Notes: generated from the sequence alone by a model not told the origin. Counted from the stretch's first letter, positions 27,762 to 37,990 are shown. The stretch: DNA of 64,000 nt from Promicromonosporaceae bacterium (GCA_009783295.1 WRHK01000004.1:1-64000), one strand, 5' to 3'. Made by a program: numbers and translations.

Positions 27762-28702
27762 CCGACACCCACCGTTCCGGCTTCGCCTGCCTCGTGGGCC
27801 GCCCCAACGCGGGCAAGTCCACGCTGACGAACGCGCTGGTGGGCGAGAAGGTCGCGATCATGTCGGCCCGGCCGCAGACCACCCGGCACACCATCCGCGG
27901 CATCGTGCACCGCCCCGACGCGCAGCTCGTGCTGGTCGACACCCCCGGGCTGCACCGCCCCCGCACGCTGCTGGGCCAGCGCCTCAACGACCTGGTCAAG
28001 GAGACGCTCGGCGAGGTGGACGTCATCGCGTTCTGCCTGCCCGCCGACCAGAAGGTGGGCCCCGGCGACCGGTTCATCGCCGCCCAGCTCGCGCCGCTCA
28101 TGACCGGTCGCCGGGCCGTGCCCGTGGTCGCCGTCGTCACCAAGTCCGACCTCGTGGACCGGGCCCGCCTGATGGAGCACCTGCTCGAGGTCGAGCAGCT
28201 GGCACGCGAGGTGGAGCGCGAGTGGGCCGACATCGTGCCCGTCTCCGCCAAGGGCGGCTTCCAGGTGACCACGCTCGAGGACGTGCTGGTCAAGCACCTG
28301 CCTGAAGGCCCCGAGCTGTACCCGGGCGGCGAGCTGACCGACGAGCCCGAGCAGATCATGGTCGCCGAGCTGGTCCGCGAGGCCGCCCTCGAGGGCGTGC
28401 GCGACGAGCTGCCCCACTCGCTGGCCGTCGTGGTCGAGGAGATCGTGGAGCGCGAGGGCTCCGCCGACGTCGAGAAGGGCCGCCCCCCACTTCTCGACGT
28501 GCGCGTCAACCTGTTCGTCGAGCGCGAGTCGCAGAAGGCGATCGTCATCGGCCGCGGCGGGTCGCGCCTGCGCGACGTCGGCACCCGCGCCCGCCAGGGC
28601 ATCGAGAAGCTGCTCGGCGCCCGCGTGTACCTGGACCTGCACGTGAAGGTCGCCCGCGACTGGCAGCGCGACCCGAAGCAGCTGCGCAAGCTGGGGTTCT
28701 AG
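27758..28702 (+). CDS. era: GTPase Era (ribosome assembly)
   Basis: The 314-aa GTPase has G1 GRPNAGKST (residues 14-22), G2 region RPQTTRHTIRG, G3 DTPGL, and G4 TKSD. A C-terminal KH domain follows (KAIVIGRGGSRLRDVGTRAR). Era binds the 3' end of 16S rRNA during 30S maturation. The ATG overlaps the CNNM stop (ATGA). It closes the phoH-ybeY-CNNM-era unit, whose members share the rRNA maturation theme. Confidence 0.97.
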   Translation: MTDTHRSGFACLVGRPNAGKSTLTNALVGEKVAIMSARPQTTRHTIRGIVHRPDAQLVLVDTPGLHRPRTLLGQRLNDLVKETLGEVDVIAFCLPADQKVGPGDRFIAAQLAPLMTGRRAVPVVAVVTKSDLVDRARLMEHLLEVEQLAREVEREWADIVPVSAKGGFQVTTLEDVLVKHLPEGPELYPGGELTDEPEQIMVAELVREAALEGVRDELPHSLAVVVEEIVEREGSADVEKGRPPLLDVRVNLFVERESQKAIVIGRGGSRLRDVGTRARQGIEKLLGARVYLDLHVKVARDWQRDPKQLRKLGF

Positions 28703-28742
28703 CTTCCTGATTCGCACCGGTGCTCCGATCGACGGGAAGCGC

Positions 28743-28748
28743 TAGCAT
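28743..28748 (+). promoter_or_regulatory. -10 hexamer TAGCAT before the decayed secreted-protein gene
   Basis: TAGCAT, 6 nt, then GTG at 28755. The promoter is intact although the downstream gene is broken. Confidence 0.45.
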
Positions 28749-28754
28749 CCGCTT

Positions 28755-29545
28755 GTGATGCGCGACAAAGGTGATGTGCGGGCACGCGGGTGCAGGAGCT
28801 CGCGGAGGTCGGTGGTCGCCATTACTGGCGTGATCGGAGCCATGGCCGTGGTTCTGCTGCCGCGCATCGAAGCTCACGCCGAGGGCTGCGGAACGTTTCA
28901 GAACCTTCAGGTGGGGAACTGGTCAGTGGGGGCGGCGGTTGGGGCATACGAGGGCGCGTCGGCGAATGTGAGCTTCCCTGCCGAGCCAACCCTATGTTCG
29001 ACGGACACGGCTCCAGGTACAAACTTCTCGACATCTTGGACGATGGTCTTCGAGTCGGAGGGCTAGACACCAACGGTTATGTGCAGTCCGGACTGATGAA
29101 GCGATACGGAAGCTGTACACGGCTCTGGGCAGAACAGAACGAGACAGGAAGTCTCACGGACTTCGGAGATTACTAGTTGGGCGGATGTGCCACTCCGGGC
29201 ACGACCTATCATTTCTGGCAGCAACTTGTGTGGACAGGAACACAGTACGTGTACCGCAGCAACGTTGGTTCGACTGTCATCCACCAGAGCGGGTGGTCGC
29301 CGATCACGGAGTGGACGCAACCGTTCACCCCAGAGTTCTCGTCAGAGACGTATTATGCGCAGTCGCATGTCATAGGGAATTTGGCAGCGCCTCGGCAAGT
29401 GTCGTCGATCCAGGCTCAGTCGTACGCCAGCGACGGCTGGATCTCGGCATGCGGAGGCTTCGGGTTTCAGACGTACAACAGTAACCCTGGTCGATGGTCG
29501 TCCAGTACGCCCGGTTGCGATCAGTTTGAGTCCTGGACCCAGTGA
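28755..29545 (+). pseudogene. Decayed gene for a secreted Trp/Tyr-rich protein
   Basis: The first segment encodes a signal peptide (SVVAITGVIGAMAVV ... AHA cut site) and secreted sequence to FSTSWTMVFESEG, where a TAG stops frame 1 at 29064. The protein continues in the -1 frame (LDTNGYVQSGLMKRYGSCTR) to a second stop, TAG at 29174, and then in the same frame (LGGCATPGTTYHFWQQLVW) to 29545. A 1-nt deletion near 29052-29066 plus one nonsense codon explain this. The reconstructed protein is about 260 aa. I do not recognise its family; the W/Y/G pattern suggests a beta-sandwich. Base composition is far lower in G+C than the flanks. Confidence 0.7.
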
Positions 29546-29568
29546 TTCCCGCGGATGAGAGGTGAGGA

Positions 29569-30138
29569 ATGATGCGTGATCGGCGACGATCGAGCGCGGC
29601 TCTCGTGGTCGTGACCGGCGTCGCGGCGGCCATGTCCGGCTGTGCGAGCCAGATCAGCGTCGGCGCGGGAGCCTCGCCGACGTCGATGCCTCCTGTGGCG
29701 TCGGCGCCGCCGACGCAGGCTGGGACGGCAACGTTCGAGTATCTGGGCGCTATCACTGCGCCAGAGGCGTTCACACGGTCTGGCATCGTGCTCTCTGTCC
29801 CGGACAGCGCGTCGGTTCCCATTGTCGGGCTCTCGGCGGTAGACGTCTCGTGCGCTTCGGGCGAGGCGATCTGCGCGAGCGGCGCCGCGGCCGTCACGCT
29901 CGCCCGTGCGACGAGCAAACTGGCGGGTACAGCCAGTGAGTCAGGCATCCTCGAGCCGTTGATGAAGGACACGCTCGTCTATGTGGTGCGCTGGACTGGC
30001 GTTCCGTGCGCCCCGACGGGCGGGCCGGCGCGCTCGACGAGCGGGACTAGTGGTCTGACGACGACCTGTGAGCTGGTGGACTTCCTCGACGCGCAGACAG
30101 GGAAGGTCCTGTACGCGATCGAGGCGACGTCGCTCTAG
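29569..30138 (+). CDS. Putative secreted lipoprotein of unknown function
   Basis: The 189-aa protein has a basic start and a lipobox ending MSGC (Cys25), then Ser/Pro/Thr-rich sequence and a compact domain with four cysteines (SCASGEAIC, VPC, TTC). AGGTGAGG precedes the ATG at good spacing. It lies 23 bp after the pseudogene. Both begin with Met-Met-Arg-Asp and share lower G+C, so they probably arrived as one unit. No family is recognised. Confidence 0.65.
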   Translation: MMRDRRRSSAALVVVTGVAAAMSGCASQISVGAGASPTSMPPVASAPPTQAGTATFEYLGAITAPEAFTRSGIVLSVPDSASVPIVGLSAVDVSCASGEAICASGAAAVTLARATSKLAGTASESGILEPLMKDTLVYVVRWTGVPCAPTGGPARSTSGTSGLTTTCELVDFLDAQTGKVLYAIEATSL

Positions 30139-30181
30139 ACACGCATCGTCGCCGCGCGGGTGATCGACCACACGTGCGGGT

Positions 30182-30187
30182 TATCCT
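30182..30187 (+). promoter_or_regulatory. -10 hexamer TATCCT of the membrane hydrolase gene
   Basis: TATCCT, 6 nt, then GTG at 30194. It fixes the start and predicts a leaderless mRNA. Confidence 0.5.
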
Positions 30188-30193
30188 CCGGAC

Positions 30194-31759
30194 GTGGTTC
30201 TGCGGACGATTGCCTCCAGCGCGGCGTTGCTGGTCGGCCTGGCGATCATCGGGTCGCTGGCCGGCCCGGCCTGGGATCCCGTCCCCAACTCGGACCACCT
30301 GCGGCCCACGGCGGCGTCGACCGAGATCGGCGGCCAGGAGGCCGCCAAGGAGGCCGGGCTGATCCACCCCGTGGGGTCGTTCGACGTCCACGAGACGACC
30401 GTGCACATCCAGCTCGACGGCTACGACGTCAGCGGGATCCTGCGCCAGCCCGTCGGGGCCGGCACGGACCTGCCCGGCATGGTGTTCGTGCACGGCGCCG
30501 GCACAGGCAAGGCGTACGAGGCGTTCGTCGAGCAGGCGTCGCAGCTCGCGTCCGCCGGCGTCGTCACGCTGGTGCCCGACAAGCGGCTCGACACCTACTC
30601 GACCTGGCACCGCGACTACGTCGCCATGGCCTCCGACTACCTCAAGTCCGTGGACTACCTGCGGGGCGTGCCCGGCGTCGACCCCGCGAAGGTGGGCGTG
30701 TACGGCGAGTCGGAGGGCACGTGGATCGTGCCGATCATGCAGGTCAAGGACCCGAAGATCGCCTACACGGTGCTGGTGTCGTCGCCCGTCGTGGAGCCGC
30801 GCCGGCAGGCCGCGTTCGCCGTCGACAACTACCTGCGCGCCACGGGCGTGCCGCAGCAGGTGTTCCGGGCGATCCCGCGCGCCGTCGGCATCCAGCTGCC
30901 GCGCGGCCTGCTCGACTACGCCGACTTCGACGTCACGCCGTGGCTCGAGCAGCAGACGGCGCCCATCCTGGTCGTCTACGGCACGGGCGACCCGTCCATG
31001 CCCATCGAGCAGGGCGCGCGGCAGATCATCGCCAACGCCGCCGTCTCGGGACCCAGCGCCCCCGTCACGGTCCGGTTCTACAAGGGCGCCAACCACGGCC
31101 TGCGCATCGACGACGTGGTGGTCCCCGAGCTCGCGCGCGACATCGGCGCGTGGGTGCAGGGGCTGCCCGGCACGGCCGGCGCCGACCCCCACATCGCCGG
31201 CGACCAGCCGCACCAGGTCTACCTGGCCTCGCCCGTGCCCAAGACGCGGTGGTGGGGCAGCAGCGACGTGATCCTCGGGTCCGTGATCGGCGCCGTCGCG
31301 CTGCTTCTGGTCGGGCCGCTCGTGTGGGGCGTGGTGGCGGTGGTGCAGCGGATTGCGGCCGTCGGGCGCGGGACGCCGTCGTCGCGGCCTCGCGCGCGGC
31401 TCGCGCCCGGGATGCGGCCCCTGCTGCTCGCCCTGGGGCTGACCTCCGTCGTGACGCTCGTCGCGCTGGTCGTCTACCTCATGGCCGTCGCGCGGCTGGC
31501 GCTCAACTACATGACCGACGACCTGGTGGTCCAGGGTGGCTGGATCGGCGTGCGCCTGCTGGGCGTGGGGGCCGTCGTGGTGGCCGCGCTCATCATCGGG
31601 CGCGTGCGCGACGTGCGGCAGGCGCGGCGCGAAGGCGACGCGGGCTCGCGGGTCGCCGTGGCCTGGCCGGCGCACCTCACGCTGTGGTCGGCGCTGGCCG
31701 GTTCCGCGCTGCTGCTGCTGTGGCTGACCTACTGGGGCGTCTTCCAGCTAGGGATCTGA
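30194..31759 (+). CDS. Membrane-anchored alpha/beta hydrolase
   Basis: The 521-aa protein has an N-terminal membrane anchor or signal and an alpha/beta-hydrolase domain with oxyanion HGAGTGK. The nucleophile elbow is GESEG (Ser173), the acid is in VVYGTGDPSMP, and His is in GANHGL. Three or four C-terminal membrane helices follow. Catalytic residues are complete, so an extracytoplasmic esterase or peptidase of dienelactone-hydrolase/prolyl-peptidase type is likely. The substrate is unknown. The fused C-terminal membrane domain is unusual. Confidence 0.78.
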   Translation: MVLRTIASSAALLVGLAIIGSLAGPAWDPVPNSDHLRPTAASTEIGGQEAAKEAGLIHPVGSFDVHETTVHIQLDGYDVSGILRQPVGAGTDLPGMVFVHGAGTGKAYEAFVEQASQLASAGVVTLVPDKRLDTYSTWHRDYVAMASDYLKSVDYLRGVPGVDPAKVGVYGESEGTWIVPIMQVKDPKIAYTVLVSSPVVEPRRQAAFAVDNYLRATGVPQQVFRAIPRAVGIQLPRGLLDYADFDVTPWLEQQTAPILVVYGTGDPSMPIEQGARQIIANAAVSGPSAPVTVRFYKGANHGLRIDDVVVPELARDIGAWVQGLPGTAGADPHIAGDQPHQVYLASPVPKTRWWGSSDVILGSVIGAVALLLVGPLVWGVVAVVQRIAAVGRGTPSSRPRARLAPGMRPLLLALGLTSVVTLVALVVYLMAVARLALNYMTDDLVVQGGWIGVRLLGVGAVVVAALIIGRVRDVRQARREGDAGSRVAVAWPAHLTLWSALAGSALLLLWLTYWGVFQLGI

Positions 31760-31843
31760 GCCGCCCGACCTGACAGGGTGCGGGTGAAAAGGGTAGAAAC
31801 GACCGCGGGAGACCGCCGAGAACCACCGAGGGAGCACCTGCCC

Positions 31844-33457
31844 ATGAGCGACGCCAGCGCCACCACCGAGCGCAGCCCACGCGAGCCCTTCGCGGACGTG
31901 CCCCTGCGCGAGCTGGTGCGTGACGTCACCGCAGCCGCCGCGCTCCTGGTGGGGCTCGCCCTGCCGTGGACCGCCACGTCCCGCGGGTCCGACCGGATCG
32001 AGATCGTGCTGGCCACCGTCGTGGCGCTGCTGGGCGTCGCGCTGCCGTACGCGCGGCGCGCCTCGCTGGCGCCCGCGTGGTCGGCCAACGAGTCGCTGAC
32101 GCGCCTGGTCGCGGCCGCCCCGCTCGTCGTGGTCGCCGTCATCCACCTGATCGCCGACGTGATCCCGGGCGGTGCGCACGGCGTGGGCGCCGGGCTCGGG
32201 CTCGGCCTGGCCGGTGCGCTGCTGGGGGCCGCGATCACGTGGCCGCGCACGGCCACGGTCGTGGCCGGCATCCTCGCCCTCGGTGCGGTCGCCGCGCCCG
32301 TGCTCGCCGCGACCGGCGGGGACGTGTCCGGGTGGGGCCTGGTCGCCGTCGTGCTGACGGCGCTGCTCGTGCTCGGCCTGCTGTGGCTCACCGTCGTGCG
32401 GTTCGAGCGCGGCGACCAGGCGGCCGGCGTGCTCCTGGTGGGCGTGGGCATCGTGCTGGCGCTCGGCGCCGCGCTCGTGGGCGGCAACGCCCGCGCGCCC
32501 TGGATCGAGAGTGTGCACGGCGCCGAGTTCGGCCTGGTGCTGCTGCCCGTCCTGGCCGCCGTCGTGGCCCCCGCCGTGGTGCAGCAGACCGTCCTGGCCG
32601 ACGCGCAGCCCCGCCTCTGGTCGGCCACCGCGTCGCACGCCTTCGAGGTGGGCCTGCTCGTGGCCGGGTACGTGGTGCTGGCCGCCGTCGTCGGGCTGGC
32701 CTCCACCGGGGCGTCCGTGCAGGGCGTGCTGCGCCTGGTCCTCGGGCTGATCATCGTGGGCGTCGCGTTCTTCGCCCGCCGCGCGCTGCTGCGCGACCTG
32801 GTGTCCGGGCACGCGACCGCCGTGGTCGGGGCGTTCGTGGTGCTGGTGCTCGGGCTGGTGCTGCTGGCCGTCCGCGCCGACGGCACGACGGCGGCCCACC
32901 CGCTCGACGTGCTGCTCACCTTCGGGGTGCCCGCCATCGTGCTGTCCGTGCTGCTGGTGCCCCGCTCGGTGCGCGAGCTGCGCGACCAGCTCGCGGCCCA
33001 GCCGGAGACCGCCGCCGCCGGCGTCCCCGCGGTCCAGACGACGTACACCGAGGCCGCGTACCCGCAGGCGGCCCCCTCCGGGCCTGTCTACGGCGCGGCC
33101 CCCACCACCCAGGTGGCGGCCCCGACGCAGTACGTCCCCGCGGAGGCGCCTGCCGATGCGACCCAGATCCTCGCCCCCATCGGGCAGGTCGAGGAGCCGC
33201 CCACCAACGGGCAGGCACCCGGCGGCGGCGCCACGCAGGTGCTGCCGCCCGTGGCCGACGTGCCCGGCTCGCGGTGGACGGTCGCGCAGGCGCTCGACCC
33301 GGCGACGCCGCTCGCTGACCTCGCCGTCATCGTGCAGGAGGCCCCCCACCTGCGCCCGATGGTCGCCGCGAACCCGTCCACGTACCCCGCGCTGCTCGAC
33401 TGGCTGGGTGCGCTGGGCGACCCCGACGTCGACGCCGCGCTGCGCACCCGCTCGTGA
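31844..33457 (+). CDS. Polytopic membrane protein with C-terminal variant leucine-rich-repeat-like domain
   Basis: The 537-aa protein has about twelve hydrophobic segments between residues 25 and 375, then a Pro/Ala/Thr/Gln-rich linker of about 100 residues. The C-terminal block is SRWTVAQALDPATPLADLAV, PHLRPMVAANPSTYPALLDW and LGALGDPDVDAAL, matching the short helical variant-LRR units seen in actinobacterial proteins. GGGAG lies 10 nt before the ATG at 31844; an upstream GTG is possible but lacks a site. The role is unknown. It ends 20 bp before the leucine leader peptide. Confidence 0.7.
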   Translation: MSDASATTERSPREPFADVPLRELVRDVTAAAALLVGLALPWTATSRGSDRIEIVLATVVALLGVALPYARRASLAPAWSANESLTRLVAAAPLVVVAVIHLIADVIPGGAHGVGAGLGLGLAGALLGAAITWPRTATVVAGILALGAVAAPVLAATGGDVSGWGLVAVVLTALLVLGLLWLTVVRFERGDQAAGVLLVGVGIVLALGAALVGGNARAPWIESVHGAEFGLVLLPVLAAVVAPAVVQQTVLADAQPRLWSATASHAFEVGLLVAGYVVLAAVVGLASTGASVQGVLRLVLGLIIVGVAFFARRALLRDLVSGHATAVVGAFVVLVLGLVLLAVRADGTTAAHPLDVLLTFGVPAIVLSVLLVPRSVRELRDQLAAQPETAAAGVPAVQTTYTEAAYPQAAPSGPVYGAAPTTQVAAPTQYVPAEAPADATQILAPIGQVEEPPTNGQAPGGGATQVLPPVADVPGSRWTVAQALDPATPLADLAVIVQEAPHLRPMVAANPSTYPALLDWLGALGDPDVDAALRTRS

Positions 33458-33465
33458 CGGTGGCG

Positions 33466-33471
33466 TAAGGT
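33466..33471 (+). promoter_or_regulatory. -10 hexamer TAAGGT of the leuA leader
   Basis: TAAGGT, 6 nt, then the GTG of the leader peptide at 33478. Even the leader peptide appears leaderless. Confidence 0.5.
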
Positions 33472-33477
33472 GAGCCC

Positions 33478-35371
<1,894 letters not shown>

Positions 35372-35387
35372 GGTCCGTGAGGCTCTG

Positions 35388-35432
35388 AGGTCTCGACGGG
35401 CTCGGCCACCGGTGGCCAGGCCCGTCGAGGCC
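35388..35432 (+). terminator. Hairpin after leuA built from two inverted copies of the dispersed repeat
   Basis: AGGTCTCGACGGGCTCGGCC and GGCCAGGCCCGTCGAGGCC are inverted copies around ACCGGT, giving a stem of about 20 bp 17 bp past the leuA stop. Each arm resembles the GGTTTCGACAGGCTCAACC element, so this repeat family can serve as a terminator. Confidence 0.6.
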
Positions 35433-35479
35433 TCTTCTGCTGTGAGCAGAGCCGCGCGCGAACCCGCCATCCACGTGCG

Positions 35480-35485
35480 TACCGT
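35480..35485 (+). promoter_or_regulatory. -10 hexamer TACCGT of the XRE regulator gene
   Basis: TACCGT, 6 nt, then ATG at 35492; leaderless pattern. Confidence 0.45.
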
Positions 35486-35491
35486 CCAGGC

Positions 35492-35794
35492 ATGGCCTAC
35501 GACGACCGGGAACCCCTCTGGCGGCACGCGCTCGGCGAGCACCTGCGCGGGCTGCGCCACCGCAAGGGCAGCACGCTGGGCGACGTCGCCCGGCGGGCCG
35601 GGGTGTCCCCGCAGTACCTGTCCGAGATCGAGCGGGGCGTCAAGGAGCCGTCGAGCGAGATGATCGCGGCCGTCGCGGGGGCGCTCGACGTCACGCTCGT
35701 CGACCTGACGCTCGGAGTCGCCGGTGCGCTGGGCGCCGGCGCCACCCCGGAGCGCACCCCGGTGGGCCCGCGGGCGTTCGCGCTCGCGGCCTAG
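35492..35794 (+). CDS. XRE-family regulator of ClgR/PopR type
   Basis: The 100-aa protein is a single helix-turn-helix domain: LGEHLRGLRHRKGSTLGDVA, RRAGVSPQYLSEIERGVKEPS, and SEMIAAVAGALDVTLVDL. The recognition-helix region SPQYLSEIERGVKEPSSE closely resembles ClgR and PopR, actinobacterial activators of Clp protease genes. Two clpP paralogues lie 1.6 kb downstream, supporting that reading, but no ClgR box was found before them by eye. Its TAG interlocks with the convergent tetR stop in a shared CTAG. Confidence 0.75.
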   Translation: MAYDDREPLWRHALGEHLRGLRHRKGSTLGDVARRAGVSPQYLSEIERGVKEPSSEMIAAVAGALDVTLVDLTLGVAGALGAGATPERTPVGPRAFALAA

Positions 35795-36408
35795 GACCCG
35801 AGGGGCGGGACCCTCACGGGCTGGAGCCCCACGGGCTGGACCCCGACGGGCGCGAGCCCGCGGCAAACGACGTCGAGCACGCGCCCGGCGTCCTGGCCCT
35901 CGGCGGCGAGGCAGCCGGCGACCAGCGCCTTGACGTCAGCGAACGCCACCGCGGGCTCGACGGCGCCCGCCTGCTGGGCCGCGGCGAGCAGGCCACGCAG
36001 CCGCTCGGAGACGTTGACCCCGGCTGCGGTGGCAGCCGACTCGATGTCGAACCCTCCGCCTGCGAGCGCCTCGGCGAGCCCGCGGTGCGTGGAGCCCTCC
36101 CGGACCAGGGCGCGCAGCAGGCCGAAGAACGCGTCGCCGGGCGGCTGGGTCGCGGCAAGCTGGTCGGCGTGGCCGGCGAGGTCGCGCATGGCGTCGAGCA
36201 GCACGGCGGCGTAGAGCGCCTGCTTGGTGGGAAAGTGCCGGCCGACGGTGCCCGTGCCGACGCCGGCGCGCCGGGCGATCTCGTGGACGGGCACGGACAG
36301 CCCCTCGGCGGCGAAGGCCTGCGCGGCCGCGTGCAGCACGCGGTCGCGGTTGCGGCGGGCGTCGGCCCGCATCGGGCGCTCGTCGGGTTCCACGCTGGCG
36401 CTCCCCAT
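35791..36408 (-). CDS. TetR-family transcriptional repressor
   Basis: The 205-aa protein has an N-terminal TetR helix-turn-helix (RNRDRVLHAAAQAFAAEG, VPVHEIARRAGVGTGTVGRH, FPTKQALY) and a variable ligand-binding region. The divergent SDR gene and the two palindromes between them indicate local auto- and SDR repression. The ATG at 36408 was taken; one at 36372 (MRADARRN) is possible. The tail contains a near-tandem VGVQPVGLQPVRVPPLG. The stop overlaps the XRE gene stop by 4 bp, convergently. Confidence 0.88.
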   Translation of the reverse strand: MGSASVEPDERPMRADARRNRDRVLHAAAQAFAAEGLSVPVHEIARRAGVGTGTVGRHFPTKQALYAAVLLDAMRDLAGHADQLAATQPPGDAFFGLLRALVREGSTHRGLAEALAGGGFDIESAATAAGVNVSERLRGLLAAAQQAGAVEPAVAFADVKALVAGCLAAEGQDAGRVLDVVCRGLAPVGVQPVGLQPVRVPPLGS

Positions 36409-36418
36409 CCGTTGACAA

Positions 36419-36460
36419 CCGGGACGCCCATCCCGGATGCTAACCGGGACGGTTGTCCCG
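36419..36460. promoter_or_regulatory. Two palindromic operators in the tetR-SDR intergenic region
   Basis: CCGGGA-N6-TCCCGG (36419-36436) and CGGGAC-N4-GTCCCG (36445-36460) share the direct repeat AACCGGGACG, 25 bp apart. A -35-like TTGACA at 36412 and minus-strand TAGCAT at 36437-36442 overlap them. They are likely binding sites of the adjacent TetR protein. Confidence 0.7.
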
Positions 36461-36480
36461 ATTGTAGGAGGGAACGGACC

Positions 36481-37416
36481 ATGAGCACGCACTGGACCGA
36501 GCACGAGGCGCCCGACCAGACCGGCCGCACGGCGGTGGTCACGGGGGCGAGCTCCGGGCTCGGGTACGAGACCGCCCGCGTGCTCGCCCGGCGCGGCGCG
36601 ACAGTGGTGCTCGCCTGTCGCAGCCCCGAGCGGACGGCGGCGGCCATGGCTCGGATCCGGGCCGAGTCGCCCGGGGCGTCCCTGCGCACCGTGACGCTCG
36701 ACCTGGCCTCGCAGGCGTCCGTGCGGGCGGCGGCCGACCGCCTGATGGCAGAGCACCCCCGCATCGACGTGCTGGTCAACAACGCGGGAGCGCTCGTGCG
36801 GGACTACGCGCTCACCGAGGACGGCTTCGAGCGGACCCTCGCCACCAACCACCTCGGCGCGTTCGCCCTCACCGGGCTGGTGCTGCCGTCGCTGCTGGCC
36901 ACCGAGGGGTCGCGCGTGGTCACGGTCAGCAGCGTCGGCCACAAGCAGGGCGAGATGCACTTCGACGACCTGCAGTGGGCGCAGGGCTACCGCTCCCACC
37001 AGGCCTACTTCCAGTCGAAGCTGGCCAACCTGCTGTTCATGTACGAGCTCCAGCGGCGCCTGGCGGCGTCGGGCGGCCCCACCATCGCCGTGGCCGCCCA
37101 CCCCGGCAACGCCCGCACGGGCTTCGGCGGGGACCAGGTCCACATCCGGGTCACCACCGACCCCCGCCTCCGGTTCCTCACGTGGTGGCTGCTGCAGAGC
37201 CCCGTGACGGCGGCGCTGGCCACCGTGCGCGCCGCCGTCGACCCGGCCGCGACCGGCGGCGAGTACTTCGGCCCCGAGGGCCGCAACGAGTGGACCGGCT
37301 ACCCCGTCCGCGTCGAGTCGTCGACCCGGTCGCACGACGTCGACGCCCAGCGGCGTCTGTGGACCGAGTCGGAGCGGCTGACGGGCGTCACCTTCCCGCT
37401 CACCGTGTCTCGATGA
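36481..37416 (+). CDS. Short-chain dehydrogenase/reductase
   Basis: The 311-aa NAD(P)-dependent oxidoreductase has TGASSGLGYE (cofactor loop), LVNNAG, catalytic Ser in VVTVSSVGH, and YFQSK (Tyr-x3-Lys). It resembles the retinol-dehydrogenase/WW-domain oxidoreductase-like bacterial group; the substrate is unknown. AGGAGGG lies about 8 nt before the ATG. It is divergent from the TetR gene with shared operators, so it is likely induced by the TetR ligand. It runs 17 bp into the convergent clpP-like gene. Confidence 0.9.
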   Translation: MSTHWTEHEAPDQTGRTAVVTGASSGLGYETARVLARRGATVVLACRSPERTAAAMARIRAESPGASLRTVTLDLASQASVRAAADRLMAEHPRIDVLVNNAGALVRDYALTEDGFERTLATNHLGAFALTGLVLPSLLATEGSRVVTVSSVGHKQGEMHFDDLQWAQGYRSHQAYFQSKLANLLFMYELQRRLAASGGPTIAVAAHPGNARTGFGGDQVHIRVTTDPRLRFLTWWLLQSPVTAALATVRAAVDPAATGGEYFGPEGRNEWTGYPVRVESSTRSHDVDAQRRLWTESERLTGVTFPLTVSR

Positions 37417-37990
37417 CGTGGTCGACGATGCCGTAGGCCCGCGCCTGGGTCGCGGTGAGCACGCGGTCGTGGTCCGTGTCGGTGCGCAGCGTGGCGACGG
37501 ACTGGCCGGTGTGCCGGGCGAGCACGTCCTCGAGGTCCGAGCGGATCCGCAGCACCTCGTCGGCCTGGATGATGAGGTCCGGGATGGCGCCGCGGCCCTG
37601 TGCGGCCGGCTGGTGGAGCACCACGCGGGCGTGCTGCAGGGCTGAGCGCCGCCCCGGCGCGCCGGCCGCCAGCAGCACGGCCCCGACCGCCACGGCCTCG
37701 CCCACGCACGTCGTGGCCACGGGAGCCTTGACGTACCGGAGCGTGTCGTAGACGGCGAGGCCCGCGCTCGGGTCGCCGCCCTCGCAGTTCACGTAGAGCT
37801 GGATCTCGGCGTCGGGGTCGGCGGACTCCAGGAACAGCAGCTGGGCGATGAGCGCGTTGGCCACGCCCGCGTCGATCGCGGTGCCGAGGTAGATGATCCG
37901 CTCGGTGAGCAGCTGCGAGTAGACGTCGAGGATCCGCTCGCCGCGCGGGTGCTGGGCGATCACGTTGGGGATCGTGTAGCTGCCGCTCAT
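37400..37990 (-). CDS. ClpP-like protein lacking the catalytic serine
   Basis: The 196-aa ClpP-fold protein (YTIPNVIAQHPRGERILDVYSQLLTERIIYLG) retains His126 (ARVVLHQP) and Asp175 (TDHDRV). The nucleophile position is Ala101: CVGEAVAVGAVLLAAG where active ClpP has G-x-A-A-S-M-G (codon GCG, DNA 37688-37690). The oxyanion strand is also changed, NCEGGDP for NSPGGSV. It should be catalytically dead, like ClpR. Its start overlaps the active paralogue's stop (ATGA), so the two are made together and probably form a mixed tetradecamer. Confidence 0.88.
   Translation of the reverse strand: MSGSYTIPNVIAQHPRGERILDVYSQLLTERIIYLGTAIDAGVANALIAQLLFLESADPDAEIQLYVNCEGGDPSAGLAVYDTLRYVKAPVATTCVGEAVAVGAVLLAAGAPGRRSALQHARVVLHQPAAQGRGAIPDLIIQADEVLRIRSDLEDVLARHTGQSVATLRTDTDHDRVLTATQARAYGIVDHVIETR

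Noticed and set aside
28755-29545. Programmed frameshift or stop-codon readthrough producing the secreted protein
   Set aside because: Both a frameshift and a separate TAG would be needed. No slippery sequence or structure is evident, and low-GC decay explains it more simply.
37400-37990. Sequencing error explaining the missing ClpP serine
   Set aside because: The Ala codon GCG would need two base changes to become an AGC-type serine and one for TCG. The neighbouring oxyanion motif is also altered, and the frame and the rest of the fold are intact, so a genuine divergent paralogue is more likely.
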